DNA of 23,124 nucleotides from JASLCR01 sp964384345 (GTDB taxonomy: Bacteria; Patescibacteriota; Saccharimonadia; Saccharimonadales; Saccharimonadaceae). Location of the stretch: positions 1-23,124 of the forward strand of contig CAYLKD010000011.1 of NCBI GenBank assembly GCA_964384345.1, in the 5' to 3' direction. The position numbers were made by a program, and so were the translations under genes. This document shows positions 13,780-21,689 of the stretch, one piece after another; within the stretch, counting starts at the first letter, position 1; the number at the start of each line of letters is the position of its first letter. Under the pieces are notes generated by a model. The model ran no database searches. It was given only the letters and a program-made list of their open reading frames with translations, and was not told the DNA's origin.

Positions 13780-16482
13780 ATGCAGAATTTAGTAGATACC
13801 CTTCTCAACGGCCCAGCTCGATATACTCAAAGCTATCACCTAAGCGATGGCTGGACAATCGCGGTTGTGATCGGTGCACTACTACTTGAATTCGGTGCTG
13901 TCTACATCCTGATCCTTTTGCTTGTTAAATTAGCTCAGTACTCTCGTACCATTGTTTCTTTCATTTTAAGGCGCATGGGTGTTGGAGAAAAAGAACCTGA
14001 TTATTCTTTTCTACAACTTACCTTTCCCGCAGTTACTACTAAGTCTGCTTATGCGACCGAGCAACTACACATTCTGATGCGGAGCATGATAAAGTACGAC
14101 GGTTTCTGGGATCGGCTAGCTGCTCGTAAACAGCCATATGCATTAGAGATCGTTGCAACTAAAGATGAGGGTATTCGGTATATCATTAGTATACCGAAGC
14201 GAGAAATGGAGACAGTAAAGCGCACGCTTATTTCTTTTCTACCTGGGCTTAAAGTTGCCGAGGTTGACGATTATTTACCAGATACTACTATCTTTCCAAC
14301 AAGTATAGCTGAATTAAAACTCGCTAACGACTATATCCTGTCACTCGGCACTCAGAAGGTACTAGACGAACATGACCCGATCGCCTATCTAACCGGGCAT
14401 ATGCGAAATGTACCAAAAGATGCATTAGTTTCATTTCAGATTGTTTCTGTACCACTATTTAATAATACGCACCCCAATGAACAGCGCCACTTACGTAATG
14501 CCGCACATAGAATTACACTTGGGAAAGAGCTCGGCCCTAAACTTACAAAGTACAAGATTAACATGCCGCGAATACTACTTCGTATTATTTTCGCACCATT
14601 CTGGCTCATTTTTATTGCTGCAAAAATTATTACCGGCATTGTATACGCTATGTCTACAAATGATATTCCGGAAGATTGGAAGAGTACGAAAAAGCGCACA
14701 CCTACTAATCCATATGAAAAGGAACTAGCCAGCACGGTTAAAACGAAGATAGACCAACAACTATTTGAAGTATCCATCCGGGTACTGGTCGCTTCACCTG
14801 ATGGGAGTGATAATTCCGCCCGTCATAATGCTATCGTATCGTCATTTAACACGTTTTCAAGCACCTACCAACATATGACAACTCGTACATTCCTGCCGTT
14901 TACTATGTTTGTTAAACGGCCGATCGCTCGCTTTTATAACCGAGCGCTTACTTGTCATATTGTCAGTCAACAAACAATCGTATCTAGCTCTGAGCTATCC
15001 GATCTCTACCACTTTCCAAATACAAACCTCACGAAAACCGAAGGTCTTGTGAAGAGTCGGAGCAGCGAGCTGTCAGCGCCACTTTCAATTAAAAGGAGTG
15101 ATGCAAAACTCGATGTTGTCGTTGGCGCAAATTCGTTTGGTGGCGAAAATCATGACATCGGCATGACGCTTGAGCAACGACAGAAACACACCTACATTAT
15201 TGGTAAAACGGGTACCGGTAAAACTACCCTACTTAAAAGTTCTATTTACCAAGACATGGTGAGCGGTAAAGGTCTCGCCGTGCTAGATCCCCACGGTGAC
15301 ATGTTTCGGGAGCTACTAAGCATAGTGCCAAGGAGCCGCCATAAGGACGTGGTGGTATTTGATCCGTCAGATCGTGACTTTCCAGTTGGCCTAAATATTC
15401 TTGATCCAGGAATTGAGTTTGCAAGCGAAGATGATAAGCATGATTGGATCACCAGCGCCGTACTATCTGTATTTAGGAAGCTATCTGAAGAAAGCCAATG
15501 GGGCCCGCGCATGGAACATATTTTACGTAATACGACGCTGACTGCCCTACAAACATCGAAGCCAAGTCTTTATACATTACAGCGACTTCTAACCGATAAG
15601 AAATACCAAAAAGAAGTAGCCAAGGAATTAAAAGATCCAGTTTTAAAACAGTTCTGGGAAAAAGAATTTAAGATGATGGGCTCAATGCAGATGTCTGCTG
15701 CAACCGCACCACTCACCCATCGACTTGGTCACTTTATCACGTCAAAAATGTCGCGACATATTCTTCTGCAAGAAGAAACAACGGTAAGAATAGCCGACAT
15801 CATGAACGAAGGTAAGATACTACTCGTCAACCTGAGCAAAGGTGATATTGGTGAAGACCAAAGCGAATTCTTCGGCACGATCTTAACAGCCATGATTTGG
15901 ATGGCGGCGTACCAGCGAACGAGGATACCTGAAAAGAAACGTCGAGATTTTTTTGTATACGTCGATGAGTTTCAGAACTTTGCCACTCCGCAGTTCGGTG
16001 CAATAACGAGCGAAGGACGCAAGTTCCATGTGTCACTCATCGTGTCACACCAAAACATAGCTCAAATGAAAGATAAAGATTTAGTGAAAGTAATCGCCGG
16101 GAACGCTGCAACAATAATTTGCCTGAAGGCCAACCCTGAAGATGAGGACTCTATACTACCCTACATGAAACCAGAAGTTGAAAAAGGTGACATTATTAAT
16201 CTTGCGCCTTATCACTTCTATATGAAGGTGTCTGGTGATGAGAGTGAGGACGCATTTTCGGGGCAAACCGTACCGTTAGATGCTACGGAATCTGAGAATA
16301 CTCGTGACGCGGTGATAAAGTATAGCCGGAAACACTACACTGTGCCGAAGGCTGACGTTGAGAAACACTTATTAACGCTATTTGCAGAGCAAGCGCTCGA
16401 TTCTTTGCAAGCCGCGAGCGTAAAGAAGGCTGCCGGGTCAAACAAGCCAAATAAAACTCAGACTGAATTGCATGACGTATAA
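13780..16482 (+). CDS. Membrane-anchored type IV secretion / conjugation-type ATPase (VirD4/TraD-like)
   Basis: A 900-residue protein. One long hydrophobic segment (about 25-50) and a second (about 268-290) flank a soluble domain in the N-terminal half. The C-terminal half is a P-loop motor: Walker A GKTGTGKTT (475-483), DPHGDM soon after, and Walker B FFVYVDEFQNF with D729 and E730. VSLIVSHQNIAQM is the sensor region. This is the coupling-protein/TraD DNA-pump family, a hexameric ATPase at the inner membrane that moves DNA or protein into a type IV channel. Patescibacteria commonly carry such genes outside complete conjugation operons. No relaxase or channel genes are in the window, so the substrate is open: DNA uptake or transfer, or protein export. 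The start ATG has only a weak AAAGAG-type ribosome binding site. A small orphan gene follows on the same strand. Confidence 0.88.
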   Translation: MQNLVDTLLNGPARYTQSYHLSDGWTIAVVIGALLLEFGAVYILILLLVKLAQYSRTIVSFILRRMGVGEKEPDYSFLQLTFPAVTTKSAYATEQLHILMRSMIKYDGFWDRLAARKQPYALEIVATKDEGIRYIISIPKREMETVKRTLISFLPGLKVAEVDDYLPDTTIFPTSIAELKLANDYILSLGTQKVLDEHDPIAYLTGHMRNVPKDALVSFQIVSVPLFNNTHPNEQRHLRNAAHRITLGKELGPKLTKYKINMPRILLRIIFAPFWLIFIAAKIITGIVYAMSTNDIPEDWKSTKKRTPTNPYEKELASTVKTKIDQQLFEVSIRVLVASPDGSDNSARHNAIVSSFNTFSSTYQHMTTRTFLPFTMFVKRPIARFYNRALTCHIVSQQTIVSSSELSDLYHFPNTNLTKTEGLVKSRSSELSAPLSIKRSDAKLDVVVGANSFGGENHDIGMTLEQRQKHTYIIGKTGTGKTTLLKSSIYQDMVSGKGLAVLDPHGDMFRELLSIVPRSRHKDVVVFDPSDRDFPVGLNILDPGIEFASEDDKHDWITSAVLSVFRKLSEESQWGPRMEHILRNTTLTALQTSKPSLYTLQRLLTDKKYQKEVAKELKDPVLKQFWEKEFKMMGSMQMSAATAPLTHRLGHFITSKMSRHILLQEETTVRIADIMNEGKILLVNLSKGDIGEDQSEFFGTILTAMIWMAAYQRTRIPEKKRRDFFVYVDEFQNFATPQFGAITSEGRKFHVSLIVSHQNIAQMKDKDLVKVIAGNAATIICLKANPEDEDSILPYMKPEVEKGDIINLAPYHFYMKVSGDESEDAFSGQTVPLDATESENTRDAVIKYSRKHYTVPKADVEKHLLTLFAEQALDSLQAASVKKAAGSNKPNKTQTELHDV

Positions 16483-16508
16483 CTTTATAGTCAGTGAGGA
16501 AAATGGAA

Positions 16509-17102
16509 ATGAATGTAACGCCTAAACTTTCTTCAGACAGTATCGAGCTCATGTCGGTATATATAGTACGCATGAGAGACGATGAGGATTTCGATACAAT
16601 TCCAGACATACTGAATCGCTTTAATAAAAGTATATTCACAAACGGTGACGTAAGTAAGGATCAGCTGAGACAACTGGCTGTGTATGCTACAGACTATATT
16701 TGCCGGTTTGCCGCCGAGCTAGAGCTGCGCGATGCGTATACGGCCGTGTACTTTAAAACAGTAATCGCAGGACTTATGAAGTCCCTGCAAGACACAGGAA
16801 TTGATGTATTCTATATTCTCGACAATGAGCTTCGGGAGGATAGATTCGAGTTACTCGTCATGCTCTATGAAAGTAGTGGTGCCAAGGTTGTTGTTCCGTA
16901 TGACGGCGAGAAGGTTCTAAGTTTTGAAGAAGTTAAGGAAAGACTCATAGGTCATATGACCCATGGCAAGAATATCGTATATATTGAAAAGGATACGAGC
17001 ATAAACTATATGAAGGAAGTTATGCAAATGGCTACCGAATCTAAATACATTGCGATATTTAGAAATCGTGCACCAAGTGATAACTATATTGAGATACTGT
17101 AG
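16509..17102 (+). CDS. Protein of unknown function downstream of the VirD4-like ATPase
   Basis: About 197 residues. The frame can start at GTG 16494, ATG 16503 or ATG 16509. The last is preferred because a GAGGA ribosome binding site at 16496-16500 is 8 nt before it. The first half is helical (DTIPDILNRFNKSIF, QLRQLAVYATDYICRFAAELELRDAY split by loops). The second half alternates strands and helices (DVFYILDN, FELLVMLY, AKVVVPYDGEKVL, KNIVYIEKD, KYIAIFRN), suggesting an alpha/beta fold. No signal peptide, membrane segment or catalytic motif was recognised. It begins 26 nt after the ATPase stop and probably shares its transcript, so a role with that motor is possible but unproven. It is convergent with the hydrolase at 17161. 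Confidence 0.78.
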   Translation: MNVTPKLSSDSIELMSVYIVRMRDDEDFDTIPDILNRFNKSIFTNGDVSKDQLRQLAVYATDYICRFAAELELRDAYTAVYFKTVIAGLMKSLQDTGIDVFYILDNELREDRFELLVMLYESSGAKVVVPYDGEKVLSFEEVKERLIGHMTHGKNIVYIEKDTSINYMKEVMQMATESKYIAIFRNRAPSDNYIEIL

Positions 17103-17160
17103 TACGCTCGCTCTTATTAGGAAAGCCGGGATTGGAGCGCTGTAATTTGTATCGTGTCGC

Positions 17161-17907
17161 TCACAACCTATCTTGTAACATAATCGCCTTAACAACCTCA
17201 ACAACCATATACTCTATGTACGCAATATGCTGTTTTGGATGTGACATGAGCTTCGGTGAATGTTCTGTTTTCGGAATAATTAGATAGTTTCCGTGCTTGG
17301 CAGCAGCGAAATAGCACTTAGGTACTTGTGTGGGCACCGTAGCATCTAGCTCATGTTCCATAACGTAGACAAAACCTTCGTAGCCTTGGATAGCTCTGGT
17401 AGCGGCAGTATCGAGGGGCATGCCCTTAGATGCTTTAAGTTTCGCGTATTCATCAGGGTCTTCGTATCGCAGCGTTTCTTTATATGGTAGCTCAAACTCA
17501 TCATCGGGATAGTTAGCTGGTGCTCGCAACACAGCCGCATAGACTGGTCGCTTGGCGGTCAATAACGCCGCCTGGTAGCCGCCAAAACTTCCACCATTGA
17601 CTATGATCTTTTGATACCCACGAGCCCTGAGTTCGTCGAAGACAGCAATTACATCTTCATGTTGTTGGAGCTTGGTTGAGTCTTCAAGCGATGTTTGATG
17701 TAATCCATGGCCACTATAATCAAGGCTAGCAAACGCCAGGCCTGTTTGCATCACCATCCGCTCGACTGCTTGGTAGTGCGAATCCATTGAGCTCGACCAA
17801 CCCTGGAGCCAGAGCACACAAAATTCTTTACTTGCATCGTTAGGTACGAACAGACGCCATGGTATGGTGTTTGTGCCTTTTATCAATGTAAGGTCTTCAG
17901 TTTGCAT
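17161..17907 (-). CDS. Alpha/beta-hydrolase (serine hydrolase)
   Basis: A 248-residue protein. The nucleophile elbow is GGSFGG with S107. The likely acid is D188 in ELDATVP and the base H216 in TEHSP, giving a complete triad. The oxyanion region is WLQGWSSS (about 33-40), and DYSGHGLH (63-70) is the usual strand-4 motif. It has no signal peptide. Its ATG overlaps the end of the SGNH hydrolase gene by 11 nt, so the two are translated together. It is probably an esterase, acyl-hydrolase or peptidase of the S9-like/carboxylesterase group on a small or lipid-like substrate. Pairing with an SGNH esterase suggests removal of acyl groups from the same kind of compound. Confidence 0.88.
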   Translation of the reverse strand: MQTEDLTLIKGTNTIPWRLFVPNDASKEFCVLWLQGWSSSMDSHYQAVERMVMQTGLAFASLDYSGHGLHQTSLEDSTKLQQHEDVIAVFDELRARGYQKIIVNGGSFGGYQAALLTAKRPVYAAVLRAPANYPDDEFELPYKETLRYEDPDEYAKLKASKGMPLDTAATRAIQGYEGFVYVMEHELDATVPTQVPKCYFAAAKHGNYLIIPKTEHSPKLMSHPKQHIAYIEYMVVEVVKAIMLQDRL

Positions 17908-18526
17908 CTATCAGCTCCTGAAGCTTCGGCAATACCAGATCGGCAATTAGTTGGTGACCTTGGTTGTTGGGGTGCAAGCTATCGGGTAGTAATTCTGTTT
18001 TGCTCTGGGCCGCAGTAAACGGCTCAAGTATTTCGACAAATTTAATTTTGTTTTGCGTGCAGAACTCGTTTAGTGCGGCATCAAACGCTGTGATGTTAGT
18101 GCTAGTATAGCCAACGGTTTCGTCCCACGAAACAGGATTTGAATGTGAATCAACACAAGGGGTTAGCCCGACAAAGAGAATCTTTTTAGTGTATCGCTCG
18201 GCAATAGCCAGTAGTTCAGCTAGGTTTTTCGTATAATTCTCGGGACTAGAGTAGTTAATGCCGGAATCGATGCGACTGTCATTAACGCCGATAGCGATAA
18301 CAATTGCTACTTCTTCGTAGATACGTACTTTAACCTCGTTCTCAAATCTAACTAGCAGATCTTCACTAGTATTGCCTGATACGCCAAGATTAAAGATAGT
18401 TGGCAAATCATAATTTTGGCTGGAGAGTACTTTCTCGTCATAGTACCTACGAATACGGTTCGCCCAACCGCCCTCTGTATCCCAGAACCCTTGAGTGACA
18501 CTGTCGCCAAAAATTAAAATTCTCAT
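17897..18526 (-). CDS. SGNH/GDSL-family esterase or lipase
   Basis: A 209-residue protein with all four family blocks. S9 lies in FGDSVTQG, G51 in LGVSGNTS, N82 in AIGVNDSR, and D182 and H185 in DSLHPNNQGH. The fold acts as a serine esterase on acyl esters such as lysophospholipids or acetylated sugars. No signal peptide, so it is probably cytoplasmic, or it acts on host-derived substrates after uptake. It starts 3 nt after a 51-codon frame and ends 11 nt into the alpha/beta-hydrolase gene, forming a tight three-gene unit on the minus strand. Confidence 0.92.
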   Translation of the reverse strand: MRILIFGDSVTQGFWDTEGGWANRIRRYYDEKVLSSQNYDLPTIFNLGVSGNTSEDLLVRFENEVKVRIYEEVAIVIAIGVNDSRIDSGINYSSPENYTKNLAELLAIAERYTKKILFVGLTPCVDSHSNPVSWDETVGYTSTNITAFDAALNEFCTQNKIKFVEILEPFTAAQSKTELLPDSLHPNNQGHQLIADLVLPKLQELIDAN

Positions 18527-18529
18527 AGC

Positions 18530-18685
18530 TCAAAAGTCCTCACCCGCATACAGATACCCATATGTCATCGCTTCAAAGTAGATACTTCTAAGCTGCTTTG
18601 AACTTTCACATACTTTTTGAACACCACTATCGCCGCATAGTGGATCTTTAGGCATAACAACACTACTACGTTTTATCGTCTTCAT
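18530..18685 (-). CDS. Small 51-residue protein leading the hydrolase operon
   Basis: A 51-codon frame ends TGA three bases before the ATG of the SGNH gene (TGA-GCT-ATG). The product starts MKTIKRSSVVMPKDP, has two cysteines (CGDSGVQKVC), and ends YFEAMTYGYLYAGEDF. TACGAT at 18692-18697 lies exactly 6 nt before its ATG, as at other genes here, which supports translation. No family recognised. Confidence 0.55.
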   Translation of the reverse strand: MKTIKRSSVVMPKDPLCGDSGVQKVCESSKQLRSIYFEAMTYGYLYAGEDF

Positions 18686-18691
18686 AGATAA

Positions 18692-18697
18692 ATCGTA
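18692..18697 (-). promoter_or_regulatory. -10 box of the hydrolase operon, leaderless arrangement
   Basis: TACGAT with 6 nt to the ATG at 18685. No clear -35. Confidence 0.42.
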
Positions 18698-18765
18698 GCA
18701 CAGAAGACTAATTCATTACTTCGCCTCGTCGTGTAAGTGAAATTTATGTAGCGATTGAATAGCCA

Positions 18766-18861
18766 TTATAAACGTGATGCAACATTCTTGAGTTCACTGC
18801 GTAATCTTGTAATGATATGTTGTCCGGGTTCACCACATGCTGGATAGTTCCACTGATACAT
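18766..18861 (-). CDS. Possible small ORF or gene remnant
   Basis: In the 229-nt gap between the amber-split methyltransferase and the hydrolase operon, the minus strand has a 31-codon frame starting MYQWNYPACGEPGQ and ending RLRSELKNVASRL. The same frame stays open further upstream (with DEFCYRVHSF) without a start codon. The residue pattern looks protein-like, so it may be the 3' end of a decayed gene. No ribosome binding site is evident. Confidence 0.28.
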   Translation of the reverse strand: MYQWNYPACGEPGQHIITRLRSELKNVASRL

Positions 18862-18914
18862 AACAAAAGAGTGGACGCGATAACAAAACTCATCACTGAA
18901 ACAGAGTATCTGAT

Positions 18915-19652
18915 TTATATTCTTTTTCTAGCAACGAACACCATTTCCTTAGCAGGTCGATCCGGTGCTTCACGAATATCTTCTACGCTAAATCCAGCCG
19001 CAGACAAATTATTTGTAAGCTGAGATTTGGATCTAAATACTATAGTAGAATCCGAACTTATTGTCGCATTAGTGTCATGGAAGAACCATGTCCACTTGAA
19101 AGATACGTGTGGCAATCGTACAGATTGTAGTTCAACCCATGAATCGATTGTTCCCTTACCTGGAATGTCTACTGTCGTAAAGGATTTTTCTTTATTCCAT
19201 TCAGTCCATGCTTCAAACGACGGCTCTCTCGTTTCGAATATGAAGTATCCACCTGCCTTAAGAGAACTATAGATTCTTTGAAGAGTATCAATCCATTCGC
19301 TGTCATCAAGAATTGCCTGGGCAGTGTTGCCGGTCATGAATACTATATCAAAAGCATTTTTTGGTAATAGATCAGCATAGCCCTGGAGCCACTACACTTT
19401 TTCTGCACCAGGTTTATACTTAGCTACTTCAATAGACCCAGTAGCTGGATCAATAGCTGTAACGGATAATCCTTTTTCAGCAAGAAGAAGTGCAAACACA
19501 CCGGTCCCGCAGCCTAGATCTGCAATATCTTTTACTTGAAACTCATCGACCATGTTTATATATGGAATTAGGTCAGATCGATCTGGATCAAAGTCATCGT
19601 AGATGGATGCGAGTAGTCGGTCATTGAATAAATTATCGGGTGGGGTTTTCAT
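18915..19652 (-). pseudogene. SAM-dependent methyltransferase split by an in-frame amber codon
   Basis: The 5' part (19652-19395, 86 codons) carries motif I IADLGCGTGVFALLLAEKG and TAIDPATGSI. The frame then meets TAG at 19392-19394. It continues in the same frame without any shift as WLQGYADLLPKNAFDIVFMTGNTAQ and through motif VI LKAGGYFIFETREP to RKRI and a TAA at 18915. Together that is 245 residues, a normal length for the family, so this is one gene with a single nonsense change (for example CAG to TAG) or a base error in the assembly. The 3' part alone would lack motif I and be inactive. TATCAT lies exactly 6 nt before the ATG. If the stop is an error, this is an intact class I methyltransferase for a small acceptor. 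Confidence 0.85.
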
Positions 19653-19658
19653 ATTCTT

Positions 19659-19664
19659 ATGATA
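19659..19664 (-). promoter_or_regulatory. -10 box of the methyltransferase gene, leaderless arrangement
   Basis: TATCAT, 6 nt before the ATG at 19652. Confidence 0.45.
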
Positions 19665-19707
19665 GCAAATCTTACTTTCAGGATCGTTTAACGATTCTAC
19701 ATAGTAG

Positions 19708-20496
19708 TTAAGATTTCAACGTGGCCTGCACTTGTTCTACTGCTGAATCTGGTATATGTGTGCTTGCCATAGTAAGATTGTGCGCTTCCCAAATGGCGTT
19801 CATAGCTACTTTCAAATCGTCGTAGTAGCCTAACCCATCAAGCACTCGATGGCTAACTTGGTAGCCCCTCAGTTCCATAAAGGCTGCGTGCCTTGCGCGT
19901 TCACTCGGTTCTTCGGAGATTACAGGGTCGAGGTCCTCGCTTTTATTATCCTCAGCGTGCATGAATTCATGAGCTAATGTTTCAGATAGTTCTTCATCGC
20001 TTCGTTTACAATTTCGACTAAGGATAGTTGATCGTCCCTTGACTACGTGTCTAGTGCCTCTACCTTCTACCACAAAAGATCCGGAATGCGTTACTGCATT
20101 TTCAATATCAGTCTCAATTTGATAATTCCTACCTGGAAAATCATTTTTATACTGTTCGAGGACATTGACTCCAGTTGCTTCGCCAACTCGTTCGGCTCGT
20201 AGTAGTCCTGGAGCAGCTAGTCCTCTGCTAATCCTGAAACCATTTCGGTTTCCATCAGATCGGGTAAGAGGGAGGTAAGCCACATTTGAAGTTCCTTCTT
20301 GATCTGACGGTAACAGAATAATACCATGGCGAACGTTCGGCAGGAATGCATGTTCTATCTCGCTAGTGAGAAAAATTGCCGGCCAACCCAACGCCCTTCT
20401 AACTTCTGGGTTTCTAAGCGTATCTAAAGTAGTTGAGATATGACTATCAAATAACGCAGCACGCTCGCGATGTTGACCGGGAATAAAGTTGACCAT
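19708..20496 (-). CDS. HExxH protein, putative zinc metallopeptidase of unknown family
   Basis: A 262-residue protein. LAHEFMHAEDN has H176-E177-x-x-H180, the zinc and catalytic site of zincins. E183 or D184 just after, or E208 in FMELRGYQ, could be the third ligand. The N-terminal half (YLPLTRSDGNRNGFRISRG, split by loops) has no recognised domain. There is no signal peptide or membrane segment, so it would act inside the cell. Its promoter is among the best in the window (TTGACG, 17 nt, TATAAT). A neighbouring gene also encodes an HExxH protein, but from a different family and with its own promoter. Peptidase activity is inferred from the motif only. Confidence 0.78.
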   Translation of the reverse strand: MVNFIPGQHRERAALFDSHISTTLDTLRNPEVRRALGWPAIFLTSEIEHAFLPNVRHGIILLPSDQEGTSNVAYLPLTRSDGNRNGFRISRGLAAPGLLRAERVGEATGVNVLEQYKNDFPGRNYQIETDIENAVTHSGSFVVEGRGTRHVVKGRSTILSRNCKRSDEELSETLAHEFMHAEDNKSEDLDPVISEEPSERARHAAFMELRGYQVSHRVLDGLGYYDDLKVAMNAIWEAHNLTMASTHIPDSAVEQVQATLKS

Positions 20497-20506
20497 AGTT
20501 TGTATT

Positions 20507-20535
20507 ATTATACAACGTTAATGTTAAAACGTCAA
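20507..20535 (-). promoter_or_regulatory. Strong sigma70-type promoter of the HExxH gene
   Basis: TTGACG (20530-20535), a 17-nt spacer, and TATAAT (20507-20512), 10 nt before the ATG at 20496. The 5' leader would be only 3-4 nt. Confidence 0.75.
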
Positions 20536-20577
20536 TCCTATTGCGCTACTTTTGTCAACTCGTCATAGCCCACGATA

Positions 20578-21210
20578 CTAAAACTTAGCTAAATGCATGA
20601 TCTCGGAGCACTCCAGCTCGGATAACTCCAGCACAGTCTTTTTAGATATTCTCATAGCCTCGTCAATAATATACGTACCTACTTTATATGCAATCCAACG
20701 CCGTCCGTCCGGATGGCTATATAAATATGAATCAAAGTTGGCTATGTGATCCTGAGATCTTATTTCATTCAGCCAGTCTGCGACATTGTCTGGATAGTGA
20801 CCCCACAGCGGGTCAGAATGTGCGTAGTCTCGTTCGAAAACTGTCGCGAGCCCTTCCATGATACAGGTATCGAGGAGGCTCGTATGGAAGATAGGCATAT
20901 TGTAGCGAGCTGCATGATTCATTTCGTGGAATACAGTTCCCTTTAGGTGTTTTAAAACTCCTTTCAATTTAGTCTCGTCGAGGGCTGGATTGAATGCTAG
21001 TTCAATAAAATCGCTGTTATGTGTATAGCCATGATCTTGAGTTTCAGCAATAAGATTATATTCTCGAGGCTGCACGAAGAAGTTAATATGGCTTGAACCA
21101 AATGGAAGTAACTTGGTGACTTCCTCATAGGCAGATTTAATTTCGGCTATGAAGAAATTAATAAACTCAGGATCGATATCGTATGAGGAGTCGGCAAAGA
21201 AAATCTTCAT
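20578..21210 (-). CDS. DUF2268-type putative zinc-dependent protease
   Basis: A 210-residue protein. TVFHEMNHAAR gives H95, E96 and H99, and IMEGLATVFE gives E119 as the likely third zinc ligand about 20 residues on. This is the gluzincin layout of DUF2268 proteins (predicted Zn-dependent proteases). The N-terminal part (INFFVQPREYNLI, GYTHNSDFIELAFNP) matches strand-rich starts of that group. No signal peptide. The substrate is unknown. TACAGT lies exactly 6 nt before the ATG. The gene is divergent from the TrpR-like regulator, with 92 nt between the two starts, so the regulator could affect it. Confidence 0.8.
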   Translation of the reverse strand: MKIFFADSSYDIDPEFINFFIAEIKSAYEEVTKLLPFGSSHINFFVQPREYNLIAETQDHGYTHNSDFIELAFNPALDETKLKGVLKHLKGTVFHEMNHAARYNMPIFHTSLLDTCIMEGLATVFERDYAHSDPLWGHYPDNVADWLNEIRSQDHIANFDSYLYSHPDGRRWIAYKVGTYIIDEAMRISKKTVLELSELECSEIMHLAKF

Positions 21211-21216
21211 ACATTT

Positions 21217-21222
21217 ACTGTA
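21217..21222 (-). promoter_or_regulatory. -10 box of the DUF2268 gene, leaderless arrangement
   Basis: TACAGT with 6 nt to the ATG at 21210. Confidence 0.42.
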
Positions 21223-21267
21223 ACAGACTATAAATAGGTGCAGCTATTTTCTTAGTAGGAGTAGGTA

Positions 21268-21296
21268 TTGACATTTTTACTTTACTTTGGTAAAGT
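21268..21296 (+). promoter_or_regulatory. Leaderless promoter with overlapping palindromic operator
   Basis: TTGACA (21268-21273), a 17-nt spacer, and TAAAGT (21291-21296), 6 nt before the ATG at 21303. The inverted repeat ACTTTAC-TTTG-GTAAAGT (21279-21296) covers the spacer and the whole -10 box, so a dimer bound there would block RNA polymerase. It is the natural site for the product of the gene it precedes (autorepression), by analogy with TrpR. Confidence 0.68.
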
Positions 21297-21302
21297 GTTT
21301 GT

Positions 21303-21629
21303 ATGAATACCTCGCTCAATCAGTGGAACAAGGAACTCCCGCTTCAGCTCTCTGAAGTGTTGACTTCGATTGATACTGTCCCTGACATGCAAGCCGTACG
21401 TACTGATGTACTTACAGAAAAAGAAATAACAGAAATTGCAGCTCGACTAGAAGCTGCCCGTATGCTCAGCCTCAAAGAGACCTATACAAACATTGCAGCT
21501 AAAACTTCACTAAGCAGTCGTACCATTGCTCGAATTAGTGACTGGCTTCAGTCAGGAGCTGGTGGTTACAAAAAAGCTATTAGTCTTATTGACACTCACC
21601 ATGCCCATCTTTCGCCAGCTCGTGACTGA
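21303..21629 (+). CDS. TrpR/YerC-family DNA-binding regulator
   Basis: A 108-residue protein, the usual length. A helical dimerisation part (about 10-55, with LTEKEITEIAARLEAARML split by helices) is followed by a helix-turn-helix: TYTNIAAKTSLSSRTIARISDWL (about 60-82, split as TYTNIAAKT and SLSSRTIARISDWL). This is the TrpR-like fold of YerC/YecD proteins. TrpR itself binds L-tryptophan; the YerC group is less well understood and its ligand is not evident here. A promoter with an 18-nt palindrome over its -10 box lies immediately upstream, and a strong terminator follows, so it is a single-gene, probably self-regulated unit. No tryptophan biosynthesis gene is present in the window. Confidence 0.88.
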   Translation: MNTSLNQWNKELPLQLSEVLTSIDTVPDMQAVRTDVLTEKEITEIAARLEAARMLSLKETYTNIAAKTSLSSRTIARISDWLQSGAGGYKKAISLIDTHHAHLSPARD

Positions 21630-21651
21630 GTCGTTTTTATATGTATAAACG

Positions 21652-21677
21652 AATGCCAGCACGACGCTGGCATTTTT
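21652..21677 (+). terminator. Rho-independent terminator of the TrpR/YerC-like gene
   Basis: A 9-bp perfect stem (21652-21660 with 21666-21674), a 5-nt loop, and T-run 21673-21677. It lies 22 nt after the stop codon. Confidence 0.9.
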
Positions 21678-21683
21678 AATTAT

Positions 21684-21689
21684 TACTGT
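21684..21689 (+). promoter_or_regulatory. -10-like box of the acetyltransferase-like gene
   Basis: TACTGT, 6 nt before ATG 21696, immediately after the terminator. A second ATG at 21708 has a GAGG ribosome binding site 6 nt upstream, so the two starts compete. Confidence 0.35.

Noticed and set aside
19392..19394. General amber (TAG) recoding
   Set aside because: TAG is used as a normal stop elsewhere (for example the methyltransferase at 7647), and only one gene is interrupted.
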